From assembly GCF_040656415.1 (NCBI RefSeq), contig NZ_JBFAMC010000003.1, positions 248,001 to 312,000 of the forward strand: a stretch of DNA of 64,000 bases. Direction: 5' to 3'. A model generated the notes under the pieces. That model did no database searches, had not been told where the DNA came from, and was given only the letters and a program-made list of their open reading frames with translations. This DNA is from Rhodococcus_F sp040656415 (GTDB lineage Bacteria > Actinomycetota > Actinomycetes > Mycobacteriales > Mycobacteriaceae). How positions within the stretch are numbered: the stretch's first letter is position 1; each line of letters opens with the position of its first letter. Position numbers and translations under genes: made by a program. This document shows, in pieces, positions 18,970 to 28,610 of this stretch.

Positions 18970-19734
18970 ATGGTGGACCTCCTCGAGGTGCCGCTACGTG
19001 CGGTCGGCGGGTTCTTCATGATGTCGGGCGAAACGTTGAAGGCAGTCTTCTCGAGACCCTTCCAGCGCCGCGAGTTCATCGACCAGGCCTGGTTCATCGC
19101 CCGGGTCTCGATGGTGCCCACGGTGTTGGTCGCCATTCCCTTCACCGTCCTGGTGAGTTTCACGATCAACATCCTGCTCCGCGAGATCGGCGCTGCAGAC
19201 CTCAGCGGCGCCGGTGCCGCACTCGGAACGGTGACTCAGGTCGGTCCTATCGTCACCGTGCTGATCGTGGCCGGTGCCGGCGCGACCGCGATATGCGCGG
19301 ATCTTTCCGCCCGCACGATCCGCGAAGAAATCGACGCAATGCGAGTGCTGGGTATCAATCCGATCCAACGACTGGTCGTGCCCCGGGTGTTGGCCTCGAC
19401 CGGGGTGGCGCTCCTACTCAACGGCCTTGTCTGCACGATCGGTATTTTGGGCGGCTTCGTCTTCTCGGTCTACATCCAGGACGTCAATCCGGGCGCATTC
19501 GTCAACGGCATCACTTTGCTCACCGGATTCGGTGAGCTCATGATCTCGGAAATCAAAGCAGGCCTGTTCGGCATGATCGCCGGTCTCGTTGCCTCCTACC
19601 TGGGCTTGAACGTCAAGGGCGGCGCGAAGAGTGTCGGTGACGCCGTCAACCAGACGGTCGTGTTCTCGTTCATGGCATTGTTCGTGGTCAACGTTCTCGT
19701 CACTGCCGTCGGCATCAAGCTGACGAGCGGGTGA
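18970..19734 (+). CDS. yrbE4A: Mce4 permease subunit YrbE4A
   Basis: A 254-residue MlaE/YrbE-family membrane protein, one of two permease subunits of the Mce4 sterol importer. Five to six hydrophobic segments and the cytoplasmic loop EEIDAMRVLGINPIQRLVVPR, the MlaE-type contact to the ATPase, are visible. ATG 18970 follows a GAGGAGGGG site. First gene of the mce4 operon; an equivalent is called supA in R. jostii RHA1. The ATPase (MceG) is not in the window, as is usual. Confidence 0.93.
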   Translation: MVDLLEVPLRAVGGFFMMSGETLKAVFSRPFQRREFIDQAWFIARVSMVPTVLVAIPFTVLVSFTINILLREIGAADLSGAGAALGTVTQVGPIVTVLIVAGAGATAICADLSARTIREEIDAMRVLGINPIQRLVVPRVLASTGVALLLNGLVCTIGILGGFVFSVYIQDVNPGAFVNGITLLTGFGELMISEIKAGLFGMIAGLVASYLGLNVKGGAKSVGDAVNQTVVFSFMALFVVNVLVTAVGIKLTSG

Positions 19735-19754
19735 CGGATATGGCGGTTGAGTAG

Positions 19755-20606
19755 ATGGTTCTGGCTGCGACGGGGCGCTTTCCCCGTACTCGCCGACGAT
19801 TCGCGTCGGCATCGCGTTCGATCGATCGACTCGGGGAACAGGCGCTGTTCTTCGCGAGAGCCATCGGTTGGGCACCGCGCGCCTTGATTCACTACCGACG
19901 GGAGACACTGCGGCTGATCGCCGAGATCAGTATGGGCACGGGTGCGTTGGCCGTCATCGGTGGCACCGTCGTGATCGTCGGGTTTCTGACACTGTTCACA
20001 GGCGGAACCATCGCCGTGCAGGGGTTCAGTTCGCTCGGCAACATCGGTGTCGAGGCACTCACCGGCTTTTTCGCGGCATTCATCAACGTGCGCATCGCGG
20101 CTCCCGTCATCGCGGGAATTGGGCTGGCGGCAACGATCGGTGCCGGCTCCACCGCCCAGCTCGGGGCGATGAGGGTCTCGGAGGAAATCGATGCGCTGGA
20201 GACGATGGCGATCCCATCGATCCCCTACCTGGTGAGCACCCGCGTGATGGCGGGAATGATTGCGATCATCCCGCTATACGCTTTGGCGGTCATTGCATCG
20301 TTCGTTGCGAGCCGATTCGCTACGGTCGTGCTCTATGGCCAGTCACCCGGCGTGTATGACCATTACTTCTCGACGTTCCTGATACCAACCGACATCTTGT
20401 GGTCGTTTGCGCAAGCCATCGTGATGGCGATCGCGATCATGCTCATCCACACCTACTACGGCTTCAACGCCTCCGGCGGTCCGGTCGGAGTCGGTGTCGC
20501 TGTCGGTAACGCGGTGCGCTCCTCGCTGATTGCCGTCGTTACCGTTACCCTGCTCATCTCGCTCGCCATTTACGGCGTGTCCGGCAACTTCAACCTCTCG
20601 GGATAG
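19755..20606 (+). CDS. yrbE4B: Mce4 permease subunit YrbE4B
   Basis: A 283-residue MlaE/YrbE permease paralogous to YrbE4A, with an extra 40-residue basic N-terminus. The conserved loop appears as SEEIDALETMAIPSIPYLVSTR. About five membrane segments. It starts 20 nt after yrbE4A with only a weak ribosome site, so translation may be coupled. With YrbE4A it should form the inner-membrane channel for sterol import. Confidence 0.92.
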   Translation: MVLAATGRFPRTRRRFASASRSIDRLGEQALFFARAIGWAPRALIHYRRETLRLIAEISMGTGALAVIGGTVVIVGFLTLFTGGTIAVQGFSSLGNIGVEALTGFFAAFINVRIAAPVIAGIGLAATIGAGSTAQLGAMRVSEEIDALETMAIPSIPYLVSTRVMAGMIAIIPLYALAVIASFVASRFATVVLYGQSPGVYDHYFSTFLIPTDILWSFAQAIVMAIAIMLIHTYYGFNASGGPVGVGVAVGNAVRSSLIAVVTVTLLISLAIYGVSGNFNLSG

Positions 20607-20618
20607 GACCGCCGGCAG

Positions 20619-21794
20619 ATGACTGACTCTGGATTGAAGAAGAAGCTCGCAGCGTTGGTACTCGTGGTGAGTATTCTTGCGATCGTCGGGGTTTCCTTGG
20701 CAATGTTCAACGGGACCTTCACCAAGTCTGTTCCTGTCACCGTCACCTCCGACCGCGCCGGACTGGTGATGGACCCTGACGCCAAGGTCAAACTGCTCGG
20801 TGTCGAGGTCGGTCGCGTCGGATCAATCGAGCACATCACCGACGGCGCAGAGTTGAATCTCGACATCTACCCCGACATGATGTCGTTGATTCCCTCGAAC
20901 GTGTTGGTGGACATCTCTTCCACCACCGTGTTCGGCGCAAAGTATGTGAACTTCACGATGCCCGCCGAACCGGCGCCCACTCATCTCGAGCCGAATGCAG
21001 TAATTGCATCCGATAGTGTCACCGTCGAGTTCAATACCGTCTTCCAGGATCTTTCCGATGTGCTGGCCCAAGTGCAGCCCGAGAAGCTGAACGCCACGCT
21101 CGGCGCCATCTCCACTGCGCTGCGCGGGCGAGGTGATGAACTGGGCGCTCTCCTCGAGCAGGGAGACGAGTATCTGACGAAGATGAACCCGACTCTTCCC
21201 CAGCTGCAAGAAGATCTGTCCAAGGCGGCCCAGGTTACCGCCGTGTACGCCGATACCGCTCCTGACCTGCTGAAGACGGTCGACAACGCAACGGTGACCA
21301 GCCGCACTCTCATCGACGAACAGGGCAACCTGGATGCGGTGCTGCTCAACGTCATCGGACTGTCCGATACCGCCAACACGCTGCTCAGTGAAAACGAGCA
21401 GAATGTGGAATCCGTCCTCGACCTCCTTATCCCGACGACGGGACTGCTCAACGAGTATTCGCCCGGTTTCACCTGCTTCATCGTCGGACTGAATGACCTG
21501 ATCCCACTGGCGGAAGAAATAATCGGAGGCAATCAGCCGGGCATCGCCATGAATGCCGGCTTCGTGTACGGGCAGGAGCCGTACACCTATCCGAAGGACC
21601 TGCCGAAGGTCAATGCGACAGGGGGTCCGGCTTGCCATGGGCTTCCGAATCCCGACCCGAATGTGAATGCGAAGTTCGTGGTGGCCGATACCGGAACGGT
21701 GCCGTTCGTGCCTTCGACCGAGGTCCAGGTGAACTTGCCGAAGGTGTTCCAGCTGCTGTTTCCGGGCGTGTATCCCGAGCAAGGCGGGCGGTGA
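20619..21794 (+). CDS. mce4A: Mce4A, substrate-binding Mce protein
   Basis: A 391-residue Mce protein: one N-terminal membrane anchor (about residues 9-30), an MCE/MlaD beta domain (about 38-115, with VKLLGVEVGRVGSIE), then a long helical region and a C-terminal segment with a Cys pair (GFTCF, PACHG). Mce4A-F assemble as a hetero-hexameric tube across the envelope that carries cholesterol to the permease. The start has AGGA overlapping the yrbE4B stop. The 3' end overlaps mce4B (GTGA). Confidence 0.92.
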   Translation: MTDSGLKKKLAALVLVVSILAIVGVSLAMFNGTFTKSVPVTVTSDRAGLVMDPDAKVKLLGVEVGRVGSIEHITDGAELNLDIYPDMMSLIPSNVLVDISSTTVFGAKYVNFTMPAEPAPTHLEPNAVIASDSVTVEFNTVFQDLSDVLAQVQPEKLNATLGAISTALRGRGDELGALLEQGDEYLTKMNPTLPQLQEDLSKAAQVTAVYADTAPDLLKTVDNATVTSRTLIDEQGNLDAVLLNVIGLSDTANTLLSENEQNVESVLDLLIPTTGLLNEYSPGFTCFIVGLNDLIPLAEEIIGGNQPGIAMNAGFVYGQEPYTYPKDLPKVNATGGPACHGLPNPDPNVNAKFVVADTGTVPFVPSTEVQVNLPKVFQLLFPGVYPEQGGR

Positions 21795-22813
21795 CTGTGC
21801 GAGCAACCTCGGTCAAGCTGCTGATCTTCGCGACGGTGATGTCGACAATCTTCGCCGGCCTCGCCCTGGTGTTCAGTCAGTACCGGTTCGGTAGTTCCCA
21901 CGGCTACCATGCCGTGTTCACGAACGTCTCCGGACTCACGGCCGGCGACAAGGTGCGAATCGCGGGCGTTCCGGTCGGCGCCGTCGAAAAGGTGAGTATT
22001 GACGACGACAACCGTGCCTCGGTCGATTTCACCGTCGACACCAAGTATTCGCTGTTCGACGGAACCAAGGCGACGGTGCGGTACGAGAACCTGGTCGGCG
22101 ATCGCTACATGGAACTTCTCGAAGGCGCGGGTTCGGTGGAACCACTGCCCCCCGGCGCAACGATCCCGGTCGAGAACACCTCTCCCGCCCTTGATCTCGA
22201 TCTGCTCCTCGGTGGGTTCAAACCGCTGCTGCGGGCACTCGATCCGCAGCAGGTCAACGACCTGTCCGCGGCGCTGGTTCAGGTGTTCCAGGGGCAGGGG
22301 GGAACGCTGGTGTCGTTGCTCGGCAGCACGAGTTCGTTCACGAACACTCTGGCCGACCGGGACGAATTGATCGGCGATGTGATCGAGAACCTCAATGAGG
22401 TCCTCGGCACGATCAACGAGCGTGACGACCAGTTCGGATCGACATTGGACTCGTTGCAGCAGTTGGTCAGCGGACTTTCGCAGGACCGTGAGCAGATCGG
22501 CGACGCGATCCCCCGAATTTCCGGGGCCACCGGGGATCTCGCGAATCTACTCGAGGGCGCGCGACCCCCGCTGCAAAGCACGATCGCCGAAGCCAACCGG
22601 ACCGCCACTCAGCTCCAGGCGGGAGAAGCGGACGTCGATTGGGTTCTGCAGAACCTGCCGGAGGCCTACCGGAAGCTCATCCGAATCGGCACGTACGGCA
22701 GCTTCTTCCAGATGTATGTCTGCACAGTCAGGTTCAAGTTCTCCGGACCCGACGGAGCTGATCTGCTCCTCAACCTGCCGGGTGGTCAGACGACGGGGAG
22801 GTGTGCACCATAG
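21791..22813 (+). CDS. mce4B: Mce4B
   Basis: A 340-residue Mce protein with an N-terminal anchor (LLIFATVMSTIFAGLALVFS), MCE domain (GLTAGDKVRIAGVPVGAVEKV) and coiled helical part. The GTG at 21791 overlaps the mce4A TGA (GTGA), the most economical start. A C-terminal Cys pair (CTVRF...GRCAP) is present. Second subunit of the Mce4 import tube. Confidence 0.9.
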   Translation: MTVRATSVKLLIFATVMSTIFAGLALVFSQYRFGSSHGYHAVFTNVSGLTAGDKVRIAGVPVGAVEKVSIDDDNRASVDFTVDTKYSLFDGTKATVRYENLVGDRYMELLEGAGSVEPLPPGATIPVENTSPALDLDLLLGGFKPLLRALDPQQVNDLSAALVQVFQGQGGTLVSLLGSTSSFTNTLADRDELIGDVIENLNEVLGTINERDDQFGSTLDSLQQLVSGLSQDREQIGDAIPRISGATGDLANLLEGARPPLQSTIAEANRTATQLQAGEADVDWVLQNLPEAYRKLIRIGTYGSFFQMYVCTVRFKFSGPDGADLLLNLPGGQTTGRCAP

Positions 22814-22815
22814 CC

Positions 22816-23871
22816 ATGAAGAGGCAACGCGATCCCGTACAGGTGGGAGTCATCGGTCTGGCCGTGACGGCCATGGTCGTGATCGCCACCCTGCAATACG
22901 ATCAGCTGCAATTCCTTTCGGGTGGGACGCAGTACTCGGCCAGTTTCGAGGATGCGGGTGGGCTGTTGGCCGGTGACCCTGTGACGCTAGCCGGCGTCGA
23001 CGTCGGGAGTGTTGCGGACGTCGAACTCGACGGACAACAGGTGCTCGTCACGTTCACAATCGAGGATGACCTCACCTTGGGTGATGCCACCGAAGCCAAC
23101 ATCAAGACCAATACCGTCCTCGGACGCAAGTCTCTCGAGATCACATCTCGCGGTCACGACACCATGCCGGTGGGGTCGACGATTCCGTTGGAACGCACCA
23201 ACTCTCCCTACTCGTTGAATGATGCGCTCGGTGATCTCACGACGACTGCGGCAGAACTGGATACCGACGAGCTCAACGCGGCGCTGGATGCGATGTCCGG
23301 CGCGCTGGAGAATACGCCGCCTGAACTACGCACTGCCCTGGACGGGATGACCCGGCTGTCCGAGAGCATCAATTCTCGGGACGAGAGTCTGCAGCAACTA
23401 CTCGAGCGCGCAGAGAACGTGACAGGAATCCTCGCCGAGCGCAGCGATCAGATCAACTCCCTGATCATCGATGGGAATCTGTTGTTCGCCGAACTCGACG
23501 CGCGCCGAGCGGCGATCAGCCAATTGATCGTGAATATTTCAGCGGTGTCGCGGCAACTGACCGGTCTCGTCCTGGACAACCAGGAGCAGATGAAACCGAC
23601 ACTCGACAAACTGAACTCGGTGGTCGACGTTCTGCAGAGGAACAACGACAACATCGCGCAGGCTCTAGAGGGTCTCGCACCGTACGCGACTCAGCTCGGT
23701 GAGACGGTAGGTAGCGGACCGTTCTTCATGGCCTACGTCTACAACATCGGCATCGGCAATCTACTCCAGGGGCTGAGCGATGCGGTGACCTGGCCGGAGC
23801 ACCTTCCGAATGACCTCGAGGCCTTCACGGAGTCGGGTCCGTCCTTCGAGTTGAGAGAGCCCCCGCGATGA
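22816..23871 (+). CDS. mce4C: Mce4C
   Basis: A 351-residue Mce protein: basic start MKRQRDPVQVG, membrane anchor, MCE domain (GGLLAGDPVTLAGVDVGSVADVE) and long helical region. ATG 22816 lies two bases after the mce4B stop, with GGGGAGG 13 nt upstream; an alternative GTG at 22801 would overlap that site. The 3' end overlaps mce4D by ATGA. Confidence 0.9.
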   Translation: MKRQRDPVQVGVIGLAVTAMVVIATLQYDQLQFLSGGTQYSASFEDAGGLLAGDPVTLAGVDVGSVADVELDGQQVLVTFTIEDDLTLGDATEANIKTNTVLGRKSLEITSRGHDTMPVGSTIPLERTNSPYSLNDALGDLTTTAAELDTDELNAALDAMSGALENTPPELRTALDGMTRLSESINSRDESLQQLLERAENVTGILAERSDQINSLIIDGNLLFAELDARRAAISQLIVNISAVSRQLTGLVLDNQEQMKPTLDKLNSVVDVLQRNNDNIAQALEGLAPYATQLGETVGSGPFFMAYVYNIGIGNLLQGLSDAVTWPEHLPNDLEAFTESGPSFELREPPR

Positions 23872-25151
23872 CGAACACGGATGCTGGTCGCACGAGGAGA
23901 ACGTGGTGGATCAGGGCGGGAGTTGCTGCTGTCGCGGTGTCGCTGGTTGTTGGCGCCGCGGTGATCTTCGTGCCCAGGCTCTTCCAGAGCACGATCACCG
24001 CGGACTTCCCGACCACGACCGGTCTGTATGCCGGAGACGACGTTCGCGTCCTGGGTGTCAAGGTGGGCACGATCGACAGCATCGAGCCAGGCACCGACTT
24101 CGCGCGGGTCACGATGTCCGTGGACAAGAGCGTCGAGATTCCAGAGGACGCCTTGGCCGTCATCGTCGCGCCCAGCCTGGTGTCGGGACGGTTCATCCAG
24201 TTGACGCCCGTGTACGAGGACGGGCCGACGATGAGCGACGGCGCGAGCATCCCGATCGACCGCACCGCGGTGCCCGTGGAGTGGGACGAGATCAAGGCAG
24301 AACTGACCAAGCTGTCGGAGGCGCTCGGTCCTCAGGGCGCCGACCCTCAGGGCGCGCTGGGTACGTTCATCGACACTGCTGCCGAGAATCTCGAAGGAAA
24401 CGGTGAGTCGCTGCGCAGCACCCTACGAGAGTTGTCGGAGACCATGCGGATCCTGTCGGACGGCCGTACCGACCTCTTCTCGACCGTCCGCAACCTGCAG
24501 ACGTTCGTGTCGGTGCTGTCGTCGAGCAACGAGCAGATCGTTCAGTTCGAGGGCAGGCTCGCATCGGTATCGAGCATGCTCGCCGACAACTCCGATGAAC
24601 TCGGAACAGCTCTGAACGATCTCGACATTGCGATCGGTGACGTCAACCGGTTCGTGACGGAGAACCGGGCAGGCCTGAGTGAACAGGTGGCCCGTCTCGC
24701 CGACGCCACCCGGGTGCTCGCCGACAAGCGGCCGCAACTCGAACAGGTTCTCCACGTTGCGCCTACGGCGCTTGCCAACTTCAGCAACATCTACAAGCCG
24801 GCGCAGGGGTCGGTGGTCGGTGCCATTGCGTTCTCCAACTTCGCGAACCCCGTCAACTTCATGTGCGGCGCCATCCAGAGTCTGGAAGCCAATCAGTCAG
24901 ACCGGAGCGCGGATCTGTGTACGCAGTACCTGTCCCCGGTGCTGAACTCGCTGACGGCGAACTACCTTCCCGTTCTGACCAACCCGACCACCGGGCTGAA
25001 TGCCTACCCGGACCAGATCGTGTACTCCCCGCCCAGCTTGGAGGCATCCATACCGCCGCAGTCCGCCCCGCCTATGAGCTTTGCAGGGATGCCTACGGTC
25101 GACATATTCGCGGACCTGCAAGACCTGCTCTTGCCGGGAGGTGGGCGATGA
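23868..25151 (+). CDS. mce4D: Mce4D
   Basis: A 427-residue Mce protein with an N-terminal anchor (AGVAAVAVSLVVGAAVIF), MCE domain (TTGLYAGDDVRVLGVKVGTIDSIE), helical tube region and a C-terminal Pro/Ser-rich part (SIPPQSAPPMSFAG). The ATG overlaps the mce4C stop and its TGA overlaps mce4E, so all central genes are translationally coupled. Confidence 0.91.
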   Translation: MTNTDAGRTRRTWWIRAGVAAVAVSLVVGAAVIFVPRLFQSTITADFPTTTGLYAGDDVRVLGVKVGTIDSIEPGTDFARVTMSVDKSVEIPEDALAVIVAPSLVSGRFIQLTPVYEDGPTMSDGASIPIDRTAVPVEWDEIKAELTKLSEALGPQGADPQGALGTFIDTAAENLEGNGESLRSTLRELSETMRILSDGRTDLFSTVRNLQTFVSVLSSSNEQIVQFEGRLASVSSMLADNSDELGTALNDLDIAIGDVNRFVTENRAGLSEQVARLADATRVLADKRPQLEQVLHVAPTALANFSNIYKPAQGSVVGAIAFSNFANPVNFMCGAIQSLEANQSDRSADLCTQYLSPVLNSLTANYLPVLTNPTTGLNAYPDQIVYSPPSLEASIPPQSAPPMSFAGMPTVDIFADLQDLLLPGGGR

Positions 25152-26410
25152 CGATGCATGCGCGCGCTCGTCGAACCGGCTTCGTAGCGGCTGCGGTTGC
25201 GTTGTCCCTTACGTTGAGTGCTTGCGAGTGGGAAGGATTGAACTCGCTTCCATTGCCGGGCACGGAGGGACGGGGCGACGATGCCTACACGGTCGAGATC
25301 CAGATGCCCAATGTGACTACGCTGTCGCAGAACTCACCGGTGCGAGTGAACGACGTAACGGTGGGCACAGTGACGGGAATCGAAGTTCAGGACTGGCATG
25401 CTCTCGTGTCCGTCTCGATCAACGGTGACGTCGAGTTGCCCGCCAACGCGACTGCCAAGATCGGTCAGACGAGCCTCCTCGGCTCGCAGCACCTAGAACT
25501 GGCTCCGCCTGTCGACACCGAGCCCGAAGGAAGGCTGGAGAACGGTGATGTCATCCCGATCCAGCGGGCAGGTGCCTACCCGACGACGGAGCAGACATTG
25601 TCATCGTTGTCGGTGGTACTCAACGGGGGTGGGATCGCCCAGATCCGTGACATCACGCAAGAACTCAATGCCGCACTGGACGGGCGAGAAGAGTCGATCC
25701 GGGATCTGCTCCCACGGCTCGATGAGCTCGTCACCAGCCTCGACCAGCAAAAGGGCGACATCATCGGTGCGATGGAGGGGCTCGACCGGCTGTCGGGCAC
25801 GGTCAATGCCCAGAAGGACACCCTTGACGCGGCACTGGAGAGCATCCCGCCCGCACTGGACGTGTTAGTGGACCAACGCCAGAATCTCACGACCGCTCTG
25901 GTCGAGGTGGGCAAGCTCAGTGACACCGCGAGTCGGCTGGTAGAGAGCAGTGGTGGGAATTTGACAGCGAATCTGCGCAATCTCACACCGGTCCTGCGGG
26001 AACTTGCGGACTCCGGGAGCGCGCTCACCGAGGTGCTGACCCTTCTGCTGACGTACCCGTTCCCGATGAAAACGTTGGACAGAGTGATCAGGGGGGACTA
26101 CGCGAACCTCATGATGACGATCGACATGACCAACGAGCGCATCGACAAGAACTTCCTCTCAGGGACGGCGCTCCAGGGGTCACTCGGTGGCGTCGAGGGT
26201 GCCGTGGGTGCGCTTGCCGGAGTGGCTGGTGAGTCGAGCGATCCGTTGCGAGCGCCGCTGCTGCCGCCGGCGGATCCGGCACCTGCACCGCCGGCGATTC
26301 CCGGGCTACCGCAGATACCGGGACTAGAGCAGATACCGGGACTAGAGCAGATACCCGGACTGCAGATACCCGGGTTGCCGCCGCTACTGGGAGGGGTGCC
26401 GGCACCATGA
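25148..26410 (+). CDS. mce4E: Mce4E lipoprotein subunit
   Basis: A 420-residue Mce protein with a lipoprotein signal peptide: basic start, hydrophobic core and lipobox LSAC with Cys26, as expected of the E position (LprN in M. tuberculosis). The MCE domain (NVTTLSQNSPVRVNDVTVGTV) and helical region follow. The last 70 residues are Pro/Gly-rich and contain the hexapeptide repeat Q-I-P-G-L-E. ATG 25148 overlaps the mce4D stop; codons further upstream lie inside mce4D. Confidence 0.91.
   Translation: MTMHARARRTGFVAAAVALSLTLSACEWEGLNSLPLPGTEGRGDDAYTVEIQMPNVTTLSQNSPVRVNDVTVGTVTGIEVQDWHALVSVSINGDVELPANATAKIGQTSLLGSQHLELAPPVDTEPEGRLENGDVIPIQRAGAYPTTEQTLSSLSVVLNGGGIAQIRDITQELNAALDGREESIRDLLPRLDELVTSLDQQKGDIIGAMEGLDRLSGTVNAQKDTLDAALESIPPALDVLVDQRQNLTTALVEVGKLSDTASRLVESSGGNLTANLRNLTPVLRELADSGSALTEVLTLLLTYPFPMKTLDRVIRGDYANLMMTIDMTNERIDKNFLSGTALQGSLGGVEGAVGALAGVAGESSDPLRAPLLPPADPAPAPPAIPGLPQIPGLEQIPGLEQIPGLQIPGLPPLLGGVPAP
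26312..26374 (+). repeat. 18-bp in-frame tandem repeat in mce4E
   Basis: CAGATACCGGGACTAGAG occurs twice perfectly (26312-26329, 26330-26347), then in two shortened, altered copies. It encodes Q-I-P-G-L-E units in the C-terminal tail of Mce4E. Such repeats commonly vary in number between strains. Confidence 0.85.
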
Positions 26411-27825
26411 GAATGACGCGGTTCGTCCGAATTCAGTTGATTCTCTTCTCGATTCTCACCGTCATCGGCTTGACGGTGATGTCTATCCAATACGTGAAGG
26501 TGCCGATGTTGCTCGGCATCGGGCGCTACGAGGTGTCTGTGCAACTGCCTGCGACGGGCGGACTGTACCCAAACGCGAATGTCGCGTATCGCGGCACCAA
26601 CATCGGCGTCGTCGAGGAGGTCACACTCACCGGTGCCGGTGTCGATGCACGAATGTCGCTCGACAGCAACTACAAGATTCCGGCCGACGTCGACGCAGCC
26701 GTCAAGAGTGTGTCGGCGATCGGGGAGCAGTATGTCGATCTGATTCCGCGAGTCGACGACGTCGATGCCGACGGACCGTATCTCGCGGACGGAGATGTGA
26801 TCCCAGAGGACCGCACGAGTATCCCGCAGGATGTCGGCGAGATGCTCGACCAAGCAGACGTTCTGCTTGCAAGCATTTCGGATACTCGTCTCCAAACGGT
26901 GATCGATGAAGCTTTCACCGCGTTCAATGGGTCAGGGCCCGAGTTGCAGCGACTCATCGACTCGGCGCGACTCTTCGTCGAGGAGGCGGACGCGAACAGT
27001 GAGGAAACCCGAGACCTGATCAATCAGGCAGCCCCCTTGCTCGATACACAGATCGTCAGCAGCGACGCGATCCGTTCTTGGACACGGGATCTGACGACCT
27101 TCACCGATCAGCTGCGGGCAAGCGATCCAAATCTGCGGTCTGTACTCGAGAAGGCACCGGGAGCGACGCAGGAAACCACTCAGTTGTTCCAGGACTTGCA
27201 GCCGACCCTGCCGCTCCTGCTCCGGAATCTGGTGAGCGTCGCTCAGGTCGGGGTCATCTACAACAAGAGCATCGAGCAGGTTCTGGTGATCTACCCGCCC
27301 CTGACCGCGGCGCTCGTGACATCGGCGACAGGTGGGCCGGTCGAGGACGGTGCGATCGTCGACTTTGCCCTTCAACTGACCGACCCTCCGGCGTGTACCA
27401 CGGGATTCCTGCCCGCGGACCAGAGGCGTAGCGGCGACCAGACGAACGTGATCGACACACCGAACAACCTGTACTGCAAGGCCGCCCCGGACGACCCGTC
27501 CGTCGTGCGCGGTGCGCGGAATTTGCCGTGCATGGAGTACCCGGGTCGCCGCGCACCGACCGTCGAGGCATGCCGTGACGGTGGCTGGGAGGCGGTGGGC
27601 AACAACCCACCCTACGGGCCGGTCATGCCCCCGGATGTACCTTCATACATTGCGGTTCCGAGTTCCTACGAAGGTGACGCAGGTGCACCGGTCTCAACGG
27701 TTCCCTACGATCCGGCTACCGGTAGGTTCATTGGTTCGGATGGAAAGACGTACACCCAACCGGATCTGGCGGGGCAGGGAAAGGATTCCACGTGGCAGAC
27801 GATGATGATCGGTCAGCAGCTCTGA
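26407..27825 (+). CDS. mce4F: Mce4F
   Basis: A 472-residue Mce protein: anchor (IQLILFSILTVIGLTVMS), MCE domain (TGGLYPNANVAYRGTNIGVVEEV), helical region, and a long C-terminal domain with several Cys (PACTTGF, LYCKAAP, LPCMEYPG, VEACRDGGW). The PxYGP and DGKTYT segments are typical of MceF tails. ATG 26407 overlaps the mce4E stop. It completes the six-subunit set. Confidence 0.92.
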   Translation: MRMTRFVRIQLILFSILTVIGLTVMSIQYVKVPMLLGIGRYEVSVQLPATGGLYPNANVAYRGTNIGVVEEVTLTGAGVDARMSLDSNYKIPADVDAAVKSVSAIGEQYVDLIPRVDDVDADGPYLADGDVIPEDRTSIPQDVGEMLDQADVLLASISDTRLQTVIDEAFTAFNGSGPELQRLIDSARLFVEEADANSEETRDLINQAAPLLDTQIVSSDAIRSWTRDLTTFTDQLRASDPNLRSVLEKAPGATQETTQLFQDLQPTLPLLLRNLVSVAQVGVIYNKSIEQVLVIYPPLTAALVTSATGGPVEDGAIVDFALQLTDPPACTTGFLPADQRRSGDQTNVIDTPNNLYCKAAPDDPSVVRGARNLPCMEYPGRRAPTVEACRDGGWEAVGNNPPYGPVMPPDVPSYIAVPSSYEGDAGAPVSTVPYDPATGRFIGSDGKTYTQPDLAGQGKDSTWQTMMIGQQL

Positions 27826-28610
27826 GTGTCGCCACAGATGGGCGCACAGCGGGCTCCGAGGAAGAGTCGCTGATGGTGGAGACGACCACGCGGAAGAGCC
27901 GGAGCAGGCGAAGGGCCGTCCGTCACGCGGGTCCGCCGGTGGGGGCGACGGAGGCTCCGAAGCCAGTCGTGCTGACGAAATCGGCTGATCCGATCGGTGA
28001 ACCCTCTATCCCTGAAACCGCGACGGGGCGAATTGCGACGAATGGGACATCTTTCGCGTCAGTTGCGGCACCGATGGCGCCGCCGGCCGGCAGCGCATCG
28101 CCGGCTGCGGAAGAGAGGCCCCACAGTAGGCCGAGGTCGTCTCTCGGGTGGGGACTGACCGGATTGCTGATTGTCGCGCTCCTCGCCGCAACGGTGGTTC
28201 TGCTGTTCGATCACCGTTCCGCGCAGGAGCGAGACAATCGCCGCCAAGCGTTCGTCGACACCGCCCGGCAAACCGTACTGAACCTCACCACCATTCACCC
28301 CGAGACTGCGAAGGAAGACGTCGACCGGATCGTTGCCGGTGCGTCCGGCCAGTTCCTCGAGGAGTTCCAGGGCCGTGAGGAACCGTTTGTGGATGTCGTG
28401 AAAGCCGCTGATGTGACCACAGACGGCGAGATCATCGAGGCGGGCATCGAGTCGGAGACGAAGATCTCGGCGAATGTACTGGTGGCCGCCCGAACAATGG
28501 TGACCAGTGCGGACCAACCGGCACCCTCACCGCGCGACTTCCGAATGCGAGTGACCGTCAGTGAAGTCGATGGCAAATTGACCGCATCGAAGGTGGAGTT
28601 CGTCCCATGA
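27792..28610 (+). CDS. mas4A: Mce-associated membrane protein Mas4A
   Basis: A 272-residue Mce-associated protein, position of Rv3493c: an acidic/basic cytoplasmic N-terminus of about 115 residues with Pro/Ala-rich stretches, one membrane helix (WGLTGLLIVALLAATVVLLF), and an extracytoplasmic domain. The GTG at 27792 has GGGAAAGG 7 nt upstream and overlaps mce4F by 34 bp; an internal ATG at 27873 is the alternative start. Mas proteins stabilise Mce transport; the mechanism is not known. Confidence 0.82.
   Translation: MADDDDRSAALSVATDGRTAGSEEESLMVETTTRKSRSRRRAVRHAGPPVGATEAPKPVVLTKSADPIGEPSIPETATGRIATNGTSFASVAAPMAPPAGSASPAAEERPHSRPRSSLGWGLTGLLIVALLAATVVLLFDHRSAQERDNRRQAFVDTARQTVLNLTTIHPETAKEDVDRIVAGASGQFLEEFQGREEPFVDVVKAADVTTDGEIIEAGIESETKISANVLVAARTMVTSADQPAPSPRDFRMRVTVSEVDGKLTASKVEFVP

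Noticed and set aside
26312..26374. Short CRISPR-like repeat
   Set aside because: Repeats are contiguous, in frame within mce4E, and have no spacers.
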